A DNA stretch of 64,000 nt from Azospirillum sp. TSH58 (GTDB lineage Bacteria > Pseudomonadota > Alphaproteobacteria > Azospirillales > Azospirillaceae): NCBI RefSeq assembly GCF_003119115.1, contig NZ_CP022363.1:186001-250000 (forward strand). The letters run 5' to 3'. The translations under genes and the position numbers were made by a program. The notes beneath the pieces were generated by a model. That model made no database searches and was not told where the DNA came from. It worked only from the letters and a program-made list of their open reading frames with translations. Of the stretch, positions 50,323-59,016 are shown piece after piece (position 1 is the first letter of the stretch; every line of letters begins with the position of its first letter).

Positions 50323-52120
50323 TGCGGAGAGCCCCGGTCCCTTCCGGTGGGCCGGGGCCTTCCCCGCGCACGGCGCCTGCCGCGCCCGCACCGATCCGGA
50401 TCAGCAGATCATCGAGTAGACCGGCGAAGCGCTCCCGTGCGGCGCGCTCCATCAGGCTGTGGTCGGCTCCGGCGATGCGCTCCATCCTCAAGCCGCCCAT
50501 CCGGCGCAGACGCCCGCCGCCCGCCCCGGCCTGGGCCTCCAACTCGCCCAGCGTCACGTCGCCCTCGCTGTGCACCATCAATGCGAGGACTCCGCGGTCG
50601 GTCAGCGCCTGGAAGGCGTGGAGCAGGTCGTCGCGGGCGTAGCCCCGGCCCGTCAGCCCGGCGCGCAGCCGCCCGGCCCCGATGCGCAGGCGGCGGGCCG
50701 CGCGCTCCGACAGGCCGAGCGCGACGCGCGACGCCTTGCGGTCCTGGCGCAGGATGGCCCGCCACACCGCCGGCTCGGTCAGCCGGGGCAGATAGGCGGC
50801 GGCCGGCTTCACCGCGCTGCCGATGGCCTCCTCCTGCGTCACGCCGTCCCCCAGGACGAAGCGGCCCGGATTGACCAGCGCCAGCCCGACCACCCGCGGG
50901 TCGGCCAGCGCCACATGCAGCGCCACCGCCGCGCCTGCGCACAGCCCCACGGCGACGGCGGCGCCATGCCCCGCCGCCGCCAGCGCGTCCAGCCCGGCCC
51001 GCGCGTCCTCCACCATGTCCCGGCAATAGATCAGCCCGTCGCGGCGCCCCGGCTTCGACGCGCTGTCCCCCAGCCCGCCCAGGTCGAGGCGCAGCGAGGC
51101 GATTCCCCGCGCCGCCAGCCGCCGGGCCAGCCGCACCGACATGCGCCCGGTGCCGGTGTGGGGCGTGGCGCCGCTGTTCAGCAGCAGAACGGCGGGCCGC
51201 CCGGTGGTCGCGGCGGCAGGCTCGCAGAGGATGCCGAACAGACCGGCGCCGGGACCGAAGCGGAGCGGGCGCTCCACCGCGCCGGCAAAGCACAAACGGA
51301 GGGTCGGCGCCTCCACCGTCCGGACCGGCCCCGGGGGCGCCATGTCCTGCGTCAGCCAGGCCGTCACCCGTGCGAAGGCCGGGCAGTCCAGGGCCGCGTG
51401 CTGGACGCTGGTCATCAGCCGTGCGTGGTCGGCAAAGGGCGCCTCCTCCACCGCGGCGCCCAGAGCACGGAACCGCTCCGCCAGAACGGCGGCGCGGCCC
51501 TCCGGGCGATCGAGGATGAGCACCCGCCGCGCCGGAGCCTCCGTCATCCGCGCAAGGTCGAGCGCGCGCAGAGCCTCCACCGTTTCCGGAGCCAAACGGA
51601 AGCCGGCGCTGTCGATCCCCTCCGGCCCCACCGCGGACGGGGCATTCGCCGGCCGTTCGGCGAGCAGGGCCACCGCCCGCAACTCCTGGAGGAAGGCCCG
51701 GCCCGAGGGGAAGGGGGACAGCAGGACCAGGGAGTCCGCCCCCACCTCGCGGGCCGCCGCCGCCGCGAGCAGCGCGCCCAGCCGCAAGCCCACCAGAGCC
51801 ACCTCCTCCACCCCCGCGACGGCGCGCAGATGGGCGGCCGCGGCGCGGATGCCGCCGAGCCACGCCTCCAGCCGGGCCGGATCGCCCTCCTCCCCGGCGC
51901 TGTTTCCGGTGCCGGGATAATCGAAGCGCAGAACCGGCATCCCCGCCGCCGCCAGTGCCCCGGCGAAGCCGCGCCACGCCCGGTGGGTGGCCAGCGCCTC
52001 TCCGCCATAGGGCGCGCACAGCACGACGCCGCGCCGCCCTCCCGCCGGGTGCAGCCAGCCGAAACAGCCTTCGAACAGAATGGGTGCGGCAGCGTCGGAT
52101 GTGAGCCGATCGGGCGTCAT
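50291..52120 (-). CDS. Tandem alpha/beta-hydrolase protein (two domains)
   Basis: 609 residues made of two alpha/beta-hydrolase domains. The first (about 12-290) keeps the fold (VVLCAPYGGE, RFDYPGTGNSAG), but its nucleophile elbow reads GLRLG (Arg112), with no serine. The second (about 310-590) has GGLGDSASKP and a nucleophile elbow GLCAG with Cys. A likely acid Asp (VHSEGDVTL) and His (GADHSLME) complete it. So the first domain is probably non-catalytic and the second may be a Cys-nucleophile hydrolase or acyltransferase. It is the last gene of the carrier-protein operon and overlaps the preceding gene by four bases (ATGA). It could release or transfer the acyl group (inference). Confidence 0.85.
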   Translation of the reverse strand: MTPDRLTSDAAAPILFEGCFGWLHPAGGRRGVVLCAPYGGEALATHRAWRGFAGALAAAGMPVLRFDYPGTGNSAGEEGDPARLEAWLGGIRAAAAHLRAVAGVEEVALVGLRLGALLAAAAAREVGADSLVLLSPFPSGRAFLQELRAVALLAERPANAPSAVGPEGIDSAGFRLAPETVEALRALDLARMTEAPARRVLILDRPEGRAAVLAERFRALGAAVEEAPFADHARLMTSVQHAALDCPAFARVTAWLTQDMAPPGPVRTVEAPTLRLCFAGAVERPLRFGPGAGLFGILCEPAAATTGRPAVLLLNSGATPHTGTGRMSVRLARRLAARGIASLRLDLGGLGDSASKPGRRDGLIYCRDMVEDARAGLDALAAAGHGAAVAVGLCAGAAVALHVALADPRVVGLALVNPGRFVLGDGVTQEEAIGSAVKPAAAYLPRLTEPAVWRAILRQDRKASRVALGLSERAARRLRIGAGRLRAGLTGRGYARDDLLHAFQALTDRGVLALMVHSEGDVTLGELEAQAGAGGGRLRRMGGLRMERIAGADHSLMERAARERFAGLLDDLLIRIGAGAAGAVRGEGPGPPEGTGALRINHATGNSPA

Positions 52121-54558
52121 GCGGTCCACCGGTAGCGCGTCGGGTCCAGACCGTTCAACGCGTGGACCTCGCCATCGGGCACCGCCGCGCCGGGATGACG
52201 CGGGACCAGCCGGACCCGGCGCTCCCGTCCTGGCGGCAGATGGAACCACTCCTCCTCGGCCCGGAACCCGTCGTCCTCGATGTGGACGGAGCGGGCAAGC
52301 CGCCGGCTCGACAGGAACAGCACCCACCCCTCGTCCGTCCGCTCCAGGCGGGTGCCGAGGCCCAGCTCCGCACGCTCCATCCGCCCGCCCTGGAGAAAAT
52401 GGAAGGCCTCCGCCACCGGCGTGCCGGACCGCGGGTCGGACAGCGCCGCCACCACCACGTCGTGCGCCGGCGGGCCGAAACGGTAGGCGCCGGTCAGGTC
52501 GACAAAGCGGTCGGGCAGCGAGGCAGCCGGAACCATCTGGACGCTGCGCGGCGGCAGGGTGACCGTCCGCTCGGCCCGCAGCACCGGCACCTCGCCCCGC
52601 CGCAGGGCGGTCAGGGTCAGCACCGCCTCCACCGGCGCCGCCGTCTCGTTCAGCAGATGGATCGCCAGCCCGTTCACCCCCTCGTCGGTCAGCAGCACCT
52701 GCACGGGCCGGAAGGCGCGGCGCAAGGCGTGCCACGCCGCCTTCGGCACACGGCCGGAATCGACCACGCCCCAGCCGGCCCCCGGCCAGACGTCCTGGAA
52801 CATCCAGACCAGCCCGCCCCCGCAGGAGGAGCCCGCCCGCCGCCACTCCGCGAAGACGGCCTCCATCACCTCCCCCGTCACCGCGCGGGACAGCCGCGCG
52901 TAGCGGTCGGGGTCCTCGTAGCGCAGGACCATGGGATCGACGCCGTACAGGCCGCGCAGGTAATGGTCCCGCACATCCTCGAAATCCCACGGGGCGCCGG
53001 GGTCGCGCGGCACGCGCGCCTTCCAGCGCGGGTCATGAACCGCCGGCACGCCGGGCAGCGCCCCGGCCGCCGGCATGTTGGCGAAGGCGAGGCATTCGGA
53101 GGCGAAGCGAACATTCGCCCGACGCGCGTCCTCCAGCGGGCGCAGATAGGCGCCGACGCCGTAGTAATGGGTCACCCCCGCGTCGGCGGCGAAGGGTAGC
53201 GGCCCGCCGGTCGGGGAGTTGGCCACGTATGGCACATCGGGCCGTCCCCGCTCCGCCTCGTCCCGCAGGACACTGTCGAACAGCGGCTGGCTCCAGCGCT
53301 CGCGCGGCAAACCGAGCATGGCCGCCTGCTGCTCCGCCTCGCTGCCGCCGCACAGCACGGCCAGCGACGGCGCCGACTGGACCCGGTCGAGGAACTGCGC
53401 CGCCTCCCGCCGGGCGCCGTCGAGGAACGGCTCGTCGGCCGGATAGTCGAAATTGGCGAACATGAAGTCCTGCCAGACGAGAATCCCCATCTCGTCGCAC
53501 AGGTCGAAGAAGGCGTCGGCCTCGTAGGCGGCGATGCCCGGCACCCGCAGCATGGTCATGCCGGCCTGCCGCGCCAGTTCCAGCCAGGGAGCGTAGGCGT
53601 CCCGCGTCCCCGGCAAGGCCACGACGTCGGGGCTGCTCCAGCAGGCGCCGCGGCAGAAGATGCGCTCCCCGTTGATGCGCAGGGCGAAGCCGTCACCGGG
53701 CTCCCGCTCGATGCGGCGGAAGCCGGTCCGGCCCAGCTCGATGCGGGCGTCGCCCACCACCGCGCGCACGGTGTGGAGCGCCGGGTTGCCATGGCTGTGC
53801 GGCCACCAGGGCGCGACCTCCGGCAGGCGGACGTCGCCGCGCAACTCTCCCGTCCCGGTCCAGCGGAGCGGCGCCCGCGCCTCCCCCACCTCCAGCCATC
53901 CCGGCGGCGGAGCGGAGCCGCTCCAGTCCGCCGCCAGGGCCAGGGATAACCGGCCGTCCCGCCCGTCCAGCGTGGCGCGCAGATCCGCCGCGCGGACGCG
54001 CAGCGGTCCGGTTTCCGTGATGAGGTCCACCGGGCGCCAGGGACCGACCGCCGGCACGGGCGGGCACCAGCCGGGCATATGCCCCAGCAGCGTCGTCCGC
54101 ACCGCGCGCAGCCCCGCCGGACCGGCCAGCCGGACCGGCCAGCGCCCCCGCCCCTTCTGCGCCTTCAGAACCGGATTCAGGGCACGGAAGACGATGCGCA
54201 GCGCGTGCGTCCCGCGCAACGTCACCGGAACGTCGTGGCTCTGGAACATGCTGGCGCTGCTCAGGATGCGCTTGCCGTCCAGCCAGACCTCCGCAACGGT
54301 GGCGAGGCCATGGAAACGCAGGATGCAAGGCCCGTCACCGGTCAGCGTCACCCGGTACCAGACGTCGCGGTCGTGCAGGGGAAGCGGATCGCCCAAGCGG
54401 TAGAGCCCGGCCGCGCGCAACGCCTGCGCGACGGTGCCGGGCACCGGGGCGGGCAGCCAGTCCCCCGCAGGCGTTCCCCCCGGCTCGGTCACGCACAGCT
54501 CCCACCCCGCGGACAGGGGCGTCACGCTGCGGCCCGTCACGGCGTGTAGGCGCGCCAT
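52117..54558 (-). CDS. Glycoside hydrolase family 2-type (beta-mannosidase-like) protein
   Basis: 813 residues. The N-terminal jelly-roll domain (WYRVTLTGDGPCILRFHGLATVAEVWLDG) and Ig-like domain precede a TIM barrel (about 285-620). Recognisable GH2 elements are NGERIFCRGACW, MTMLRVPGIAAYE, FFDLCDEMGILVWQDFMFAN, the acid/base region LCGGSEAEQQ (Glu where NGNNE is usual) and the nucleophile-like FASECLAFANMP. C-terminal beta domains follow. Both catalytic Glu positions look kept, but the acid/base motif is atypical, so the substrate may differ from mannosides. No signal peptide is seen, so it is cytoplasmic. Its place in a carrier-protein operon is unexpected and suggests it acts on a glycoside made or tailored there. 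Confidence 0.87.
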   Translation of the reverse strand: MARLHAVTGRSVTPLSAGWELCVTEPGGTPAGDWLPAPVPGTVAQALRAAGLYRLGDPLPLHDRDVWYRVTLTGDGPCILRFHGLATVAEVWLDGKRILSSASMFQSHDVPVTLRGTHALRIVFRALNPVLKAQKGRGRWPVRLAGPAGLRAVRTTLLGHMPGWCPPVPAVGPWRPVDLITETGPLRVRAADLRATLDGRDGRLSLALAADWSGSAPPPGWLEVGEARAPLRWTGTGELRGDVRLPEVAPWWPHSHGNPALHTVRAVVGDARIELGRTGFRRIEREPGDGFALRINGERIFCRGACWSSPDVVALPGTRDAYAPWLELARQAGMTMLRVPGIAAYEADAFFDLCDEMGILVWQDFMFANFDYPADEPFLDGARREAAQFLDRVQSAPSLAVLCGGSEAEQQAAMLGLPRERWSQPLFDSVLRDEAERGRPDVPYVANSPTGGPLPFAADAGVTHYYGVGAYLRPLEDARRANVRFASECLAFANMPAAGALPGVPAVHDPRWKARVPRDPGAPWDFEDVRDHYLRGLYGVDPMVLRYEDPDRYARLSRAVTGEVMEAVFAEWRRAGSSCGGGLVWMFQDVWPGAGWGVVDSGRVPKAAWHALRRAFRPVQVLLTDEGVNGLAIHLLNETAAPVEAVLTLTALRRGEVPVLRAERTVTLPPRSVQMVPAASLPDRFVDLTGAYRFGPPAHDVVVAALSDPRSGTPVAEAFHFLQGGRMERAELGLGTRLERTDEGWVLFLSSRRLARSVHIEDDGFRAEEEWFHLPPGRERRVRLVPRHPGAAVPDGEVHALNGLDPTRYRWTA

Positions 54559-54564
54559 CGTCCG

Positions 54565-55467
54565 TCACCCGTAACGGCGGAGCAGCGCGCCGAGCGCCCG
54601 GTCGTAGGCGCGCTCCATCGCCTCCAGCGGTTCCGCGTGATCGCCGAAGCGCCGCCGGTGCACGCCGCGCGCGAGCTGGAACTGAAACGCCTTGGCGGTG
54701 GCGGAGAGGGTGGCGCAGGCCTCCGCCGCGTCCGCCGGCCCGCCGATCCAGCGCGCATACATCCCGAGAAGCTCGAAATTCGCCCCCACCTGCCGCAGCG
54801 TGTTGAAGGCGTAGAGATGGAAATAGTCCATGGGCCGGGCGGCCAGCGTTTCCAAATGCTCGGGCAAGGCGGCGCGGAAGGCGGCGATGGGGTTGTCCAC
54901 CGGACGGCGGCCCAGATGGCGGGACAGCAGCCCGCGGGACGCCTCCATCAGGGCCTCCCCCTCCAAGGCCGGACCGCCGCGCTTCACGAACTCCACATAG
55001 GGGAACAGGGGGGCGGGGGCGAACAGGCCGTCGTAATCCTCCCCCTCCAGCGTGAAGCGCCCGGCGTTGTGGATGTAGTCGAGCCGCCGCGCGCCCGTGT
55101 CCATGCCGAGGATCGCGATGGTCGTCTTGACGCGCTGCGCGCGATACGAGGTTCCCCGCGTGTCGGGCAGGTGATAGCCGTCCACCTCCACCAGCACCGG
55201 GCGGCCGCGCGCCACCTGCACCGCCGCGTGGGTCTCCACCCGGTCGTAGAGGGCGAGTTCCTGCACCTCCAGCCCATAGAGGCGGCGCAGGTCCTCCGGC
55301 GGCACCTTGAAGAAGGTGAACTGGTCGCCTTCGAAATCCTGCGCGACGGTGAAGGCCAGGGCGGCCATCGGTTCCATCCCCAGCGCCCGCAGCAGCCCGA
55401 GCCACAGGTCGGTGTAGCAGTTGGTCTCCGCCCAGTCGCGGTCCGGCCTGTCGAGCGGATGCGCCAT
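54565..55467 (-). CDS. DUF1839 family protein
   Basis: 300 residues, no signal peptide. The middle has conserved-looking DFEGDQFTFFKVPPEDLRRLYGL, VEVDGYHLPDTRGTSYRAQRVKTTIAI and DYIHNAGRFTLEGEDYDGLF; the C-terminus is helical (YFHLYAFNTLRQVGANFELLGMYARWI). DUF1839 genes are found next to amino acid:[carrier protein] ligase genes, as here (the ligase is 20 bases upstream). The fold and the VEVDGYHLPDT and TIAI segments are reminiscent of papain-like peptide or acyltransferase domains, so an aminoacyl acceptor role is possible but unproven. ATG 55467 follows GGGGAGG. Confidence 0.87.
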   Translation of the reverse strand: MAHPLDRPDRDWAETNCYTDLWLGLLRALGMEPMAALAFTVAQDFEGDQFTFFKVPPEDLRRLYGLEVQELALYDRVETHAAVQVARGRPVLVEVDGYHLPDTRGTSYRAQRVKTTIAILGMDTGARRLDYIHNAGRFTLEGEDYDGLFAPAPLFPYVEFVKRGGPALEGEALMEASRGLLSRHLGRRPVDNPIAAFRAALPEHLETLAARPMDYFHLYAFNTLRQVGANFELLGMYARWIGGPADAAEACATLSATAKAFQFQLARGVHRRRFGDHAEPLEAMERAYDRALGALLRRYG

Positions 55468-55487
55468 GCCCGGCCTCCCCTGCCCGC

Positions 55488-56426
55488 TCAGCCCCACAGG
55501 ACGGCGCGCACGGCGGCCGGCCACGCCTTCACATCGAAGCCGTGATGGCGGAACAGCGCCAGCGCCACCCGCTCCATCCCGAAGCCGACGCAGGCCGTGT
55601 GGGCGACGGCACCGTCCGGCGTCCGCAGATCCCACAACAGCCCGAAATGGTCCTGGTGGTAGTTGAAGCTGAGGCAGGCGGTGGGCTGTTCCGCCGACGC
55701 GATGGGGATCAGCAGTTCGAACTTCAGCCCCTGGTCGCGCTGGCTGGCCGCCAGCATCCTGCCGGCCCGCCCGAAGAAGGGGTCGTTCGCCAGATCGACC
55801 GCCACCGGCAGGGAGAGCGATTCCATCAGCGCCCGCCCGCGCTCCACCCAGCTCTGCCGAAAGGCCATGACCTGCTCCGGCGTGCCGGCGCGCACATATT
55901 CGCGCATCCGGAACAGCTGCATGCGCGCCGGGTCCAGCGACGGTTCATGGCGGAAGCAGTAGGAATAGACATCGACCAGCGCGCCGTCGGCGGGCAGCGG
56001 CCCGCGCTCCGCGATGGTCGGGTAGACGGGGTAGCAGGCGGCGGGAGTCAGGACGACGTTGGTCGCCATCTGGGCGTCGGTCCACTCCTCCCCCTCCTCC
56101 AGCCGGCGCAGCAGGGACTGGTGGGCGCGCTCGTCGCCCTTGAAGGCGTGAACGGTGCCGGCCAGATGCGGAAAGCTCTTCAGATAGCCGCTCTGTTCGA
56201 ACTGATGGCGGGCCACCCCCGGAGGAAAGCGCATCACGTCCGCGCCGTCGTCGCCACCCCAGGTGGTGATCAGGTCGTTGAAGCGCTCCACGACATCCTC
56301 GAAGACGCCGCTGCGGCCGTAGAGCCCGTCGACCCCCGTGGGGATCAGCAGCCCGGCCGCGACCAGCGCATCGCGGAACGCCGCCTGCCCATTCTCCGCC
56401 GGTGTACTTCCTGCCCGCATGTCCAT
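55488..56426 (-). CDS. Amino acid:[carrier protein] ligase (class II seryl-tRNA synthetase-like)
   Basis: 312 residues, the catalytic-domain-only length of this family. Class II synthetase motif 2 is [21 protein letters not shown] and motif 3 is [13 protein letters not shown]. The zinc-ligand pattern Cys131, Glu176, Cys279 is intact. It lacks the tRNA-binding N-terminal coiled coil of SerRS. Characterised homologues from Bradyrhizobium and relatives activate glycine or alanine with ATP and load it on the phosphopantetheine arm of a small carrier protein, not on tRNA. The carrier-protein gene lies two genes upstream in the same operon. Which amino acid is used here cannot be read from the motifs alone. 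Confidence 0.93.
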   Translation of the reverse strand: MDMRAGSTPAENGQAAFRDALVAAGLLIPTGVDGLYGRSGVFEDVVERFNDLITTWGGDDGADVMRFPPGVARHQFEQSGYLKSFPHLAGTVHAFKGDERAHQSLLRRLEEGEEWTDAQMATNVVLTPAACYPVYPTIAERGPLPADGALVDVYSYCFRHEPSLDPARMQLFRMREYVRAGTPEQVMAFRQSWVERGRALMESLSLPVAVDLANDPFFGRAGRMLAASQRDQGLKFELLIPIASAEQPTACLSFNYHQDHFGLLWDLRTPDGAVAHTACVGFGMERVALALFRHHGFDVKAWPAAVRAVLWG

Positions 56427-56452
56427 CCGCCGCGTTCCGTTCCGAGAAAGCC

Positions 56453-57652
56453 TCAGCCGAAGAGAGTGCCGTTGTCCCTGTGCGCCAGCAGCAGGTTCGC
56501 CGTGTTGCCCAGTATCCGGTCGTTGTTGATCATCAGCGGCGCCGAGTGGGCGTCGCGCAGATGGCGGCACAGGCTGTAGGGGCTGTCGTTGCGGTAGGCG
56601 GCCAAGCCGCCGGCCAGCATCGCCTGCCCGACGATCCGCACCACCATCTCCGCCGCTTCCGTCTTCAGCGTGTTCATGGCGACCGTGAAGCCCGGCGCGG
56701 TGAGACGGTCGGGATCGTCCGCCGCCTCCTCGAACCGGGCGAGCGCACCGCGCACCATGCCGCGCATGGTCTGAAGCCCGGCGGTCGCCTCGGCCAGCCG
56801 CCGCGCCCCCGGCGGCGGGGTGCCGGGGCGCTTGCGCGCCTCCGCCCGGATGAAGGCGGCGGCCCGCGCCACCGCGTCCGTCGCGATCCCCAGCCAGACG
56901 CTGCTCCACAGGATGTGGGTCACCGGCAGCATGGTGCGGGCGGAGATGTCGGCGTAGGGCAGCGGCAGGATCTGCGTCCGGTCGGCCTCCGCCACCAGAC
57001 GGAAGCCGATGCTGCGGGTGCCCCGCATGCCCAGCGTGTCCCAGCCGCCGATCTCCTCCAACCGCGTCTGCCCGCGCAGCACCGGCACGATGACCTGATC
57101 GGAGGGCGGCGAGTCCGCCGTGCGCCGCGCCGTCACCAGGATCGCGTCGGCCTCCGTCCCGTAGGAAATGACCGTCGCCTGCTTTTCCAGCCGGAAGGCC
57201 GCGCCCGTCGCGTCGTCGCCCGCGCCTTCGACCGCGCAGGCGCTGGAGCGGACGTCGCCGCCGATCCCGGCCTCGGTCGTCGCGGAGGCGAGAAGAAGCT
57301 GCTCCCCGGCCAAGCGCTCCAGGAAACCGCGATGCCAGTCGCTGCCCTGCCCATGGCGCACGAGGCAGGCCACCTGGATCTGGTGCATGGCGTAGATCAG
57401 CCCGGTGGACGGGCATTGCCGGGCCAGCGCGTGGGCCACCGCCGCCGCATCGGCCAGACCGCTGCCGCCGCCGCCGAAATCCCGCGGCACCATCAGGCCG
57501 AGCAGCCGCGCCTCCTTCAGGGCGGCGAAGGCTTCGGCGGGAAAGCGCGCCTCGCGGTCCACGCTGTCCGCATGGCGCCCGGCGACGGCCGCGGCATCGG
57601 CGGCAACCTCGGCGGCCATCGCGGGCAAGCTGTCCGGTGCCGGCGCCCTCAT
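56453..57652 (-). CDS. Acyl-CoA dehydrogenase-like flavoprotein
   Basis: 399 residues with the acyl-CoA dehydrogenase fold: helical N-domain ([22 protein letters not shown]), beta-domain ([35 protein letters not shown]) and C-terminal helices ([36 protein letters not shown]). The typical FAD-contacting Arg/Gly elements are visible; the usual catalytic Glu is not obvious. It begins inside the stop of the carrier-protein gene (ATGA overlap), so a carrier-bound substrate is more likely than CoA esters. An analogy is the flavoprotein that oxidises prolyl-S-carrier protein to pyrrolyl in pyoluteorin-type pathways. Confidence 0.9.
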   Translation of the reverse strand: MRAPAPDSLPAMAAEVAADAAAVAGRHADSVDREARFPAEAFAALKEARLLGLMVPRDFGGGGSGLADAAAVAHALARQCPSTGLIYAMHQIQVACLVRHGQGSDWHRGFLERLAGEQLLLASATTEAGIGGDVRSSACAVEGAGDDATGAAFRLEKQATVISYGTEADAILVTARRTADSPPSDQVIVPVLRGQTRLEEIGGWDTLGMRGTRSIGFRLVAEADRTQILPLPYADISARTMLPVTHILWSSVWLGIATDAVARAAAFIRAEARKRPGTPPPGARRLAEATAGLQTMRGMVRGALARFEEAADDPDRLTAPGFTVAMNTLKTEAAEMVVRIVGQAMLAGGLAAYRNDSPYSLCRHLRDAHSAPLMINNDRILGNTANLLLAHRDNGTLFG

Positions 57653-57978
57653 CCAGCCCCCAACCCGCCCGGCGCGCCGCCCAGCAAACCGGCGACCGCG
57701 GAACGGATCGCCGCGATGCTCTCGAAGGTGCGGCGGCGCAGCAGATGTTCCGGGAACTCGACGCCGTAGCGCTCCTCCAGCGCCAGCATCAGGTTCACCG
57801 ACCCGTGGGAGGTCAGTCCGGCGGCGTAGAGATCGTCCTCGTCGGCCAGGCTGGAGGCGTCGGTGGCCAGCCAGCCGCTCTCGGCCAGAAGCGCCCGGAT
57901 GTCGGCGGCGCTGACCGCCGGGGCATCGCCGCCCCGCGGCGCCGTCCCAGCCGCGATCTGCCAATCCGGTTGGCGCAT
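57649..57978 (-). CDS. Acyl/aminoacyl carrier protein
   Basis: 109 residues, with a carrier-protein domain in the last 80: [46 protein letters not shown], where Ser in GLTSHGS is the phosphopantetheine attachment site. It would accept the amino acid activated by the ligase at 55488. The first 30 residues are a loose, Gly/Ala-rich leader. ATG 57978 is chosen because AGGAGG stands seven bases upstream; ATG 57984 would be only one base from it. First gene of the operon; its promoter lies in 57979-58202, shared with osmC. Confidence 0.9.
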   Translation of the reverse strand: MRQPDWQIAAGTAPRGGDAPAVSAADIRALLAESGWLATDASSLADEDDLYAAGLTSHGSVNLMLALEERYGVEFPEHLLRRRTFESIAAIRSAVAGLLGGAPGGLGAG

Positions 57979-58202
57979 GCTCATTCCTCCTACCCCCATT
58001 CAACCTCTGGCTTTCCCTGTGCCGGGACAACGCCACAAAACCTTAATTGTTCTGCGCCTTCCTCTGCTTTTCCGTATGCCTCGGGTGCTTTTCGGATGCC
58101 AAACGCTCCTCTTGCTTAACTCCTGTGGCGATTGCCGTTTCCCCGGACGGCTCTAACTTGAGCGGCGGTTCATCCACCAATCTCATGAATGGGAGAACAC
58201 CA

Positions 58203-58628
58203 ATGGCTGTGCGGCAATCGGATGCGGAATGGCGCGGCAATCTCGCCCAGGGGTCGGGCACCATGCGGCTGGGCAGCGGCGCGTTCGAAGGCGCCTATTC
58301 CTTTCCGTCGCGCTTCGAGAACGGCACCGGCACCAACCCGGAGGAGTTGATCGCCGCCGCCCATGCCGGCTGCTTCTCCATGGCGCTGTCCGCCGGGCTG
58401 TCCAAGGCCGGACACACGCCGACGCGCGTGCACACCACCGCCCGCGTCCATCTGGACAAGGCCGGCGAGGGGTTCGCCATCACCAAAATCGAACTGGATT
58501 GCGAGGCCGAGATCCCCGGCATCGACGCCGAGACCTTCCGGCAGCAGGCCGACGGCGCCAAGAAGAACTGCCCGGTGTCCAAGGCGCTGGCCGGAACGGA
58601 GATCACCCTGAACGCCCGGCTTCTGTGA
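58203..58628 (+). CDS. osmC: OsmC-family organic hydroperoxide reductase
   Basis: 141 residues, close in plan to E. coli OsmC: AEWRGNLAQGSGTMRL, RFENGTGTNPEELIAAAHAGCFSMAL, and KKNCPVSKALAGTEITLNARL. The two redox cysteines (HAGCFS and NCPVS) are present. The enzyme reduces organic hydroperoxides as a dimer in the cytoplasm, usually under general stress or osmotic control. GGGAGA precedes ATG 58203. It is divergent from the carrier-protein operon and unrelated to the autotransporter beyond. Confidence 0.92.
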   Translation: MAVRQSDAEWRGNLAQGSGTMRLGSGAFEGAYSFPSRFENGTGTNPEELIAAAHAGCFSMALSAGLSKAGHTPTRVHTTARVHLDKAGEGFAITKIELDCEAEIPGIDAETFRQQADGAKKNCPVSKALAGTEITLNARLL

Positions 58629-59016
58629 TCGTGTCCGGTCCGGCGGTCCGCGACGATGCAACGACCGCCGGGCCGACGCCGCTCCGCCCATTAACGTTCG
58701 GCGCTGGAATTTGCCACATTCACACGGCGGAAGCAGAGCGGCGGGCGGTCCGGAGTACGGCTTTTGACAATTTTCTGCATTTTCAAATCAGGGCATTCTT
58801 AAAATTGTTAATTGGTTAAGCCCCTTTCTTCCGAACAGAACGATCAAACCTGAATGAAATTCTCCAAACAAGACACCTATCGATCTTTTCATTATACAAG
58901 AACCCACAACTTCATTATCTAATGTTCATGACGATTTACAAGATTAGGGAAAAATTAAGTTCGTGATTTTTATGTTTGTATGCATTTTATCTTAGCGGCA
59001 ATGCGAGGTACTCGTT
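58629..59016. other. AT-rich leader upstream of the autotransporter
   Basis: 388 bases without a gene. From about 58760 to 59010 the sequence is strikingly AT-rich for this replicon. It ends with GAGG eight bases before ATG 59017. TTTATGTTTGTATGCATT (58969-58986) resembles the recurrent GTATGCTTT motif and points toward the gene. The region probably holds its promoter and a long untranslated leader. Confidence 0.5.

Noticed and set aside
50291-52990. One 899-codon frame joining the hydrolase to upstream sequence
   Set aside because: Codons upstream of 52120 lie in the wrong frame of the GH2-type gene; the ATG at 52120 forms a normal ATGA overlap.
55488-56426. Ligase considered as a seryl-tRNA synthetase
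   Set aside because: It lacks the tRNA-binding coiled-coil arm and has the carrier-ligase length, zinc ligands and a carrier-protein gene in the operon.
58629-59016. Small gene in the AT-rich leader
   Set aside because: No open frame with a ribosome site or recognisable product; the stretch is dense with stops in all frames.
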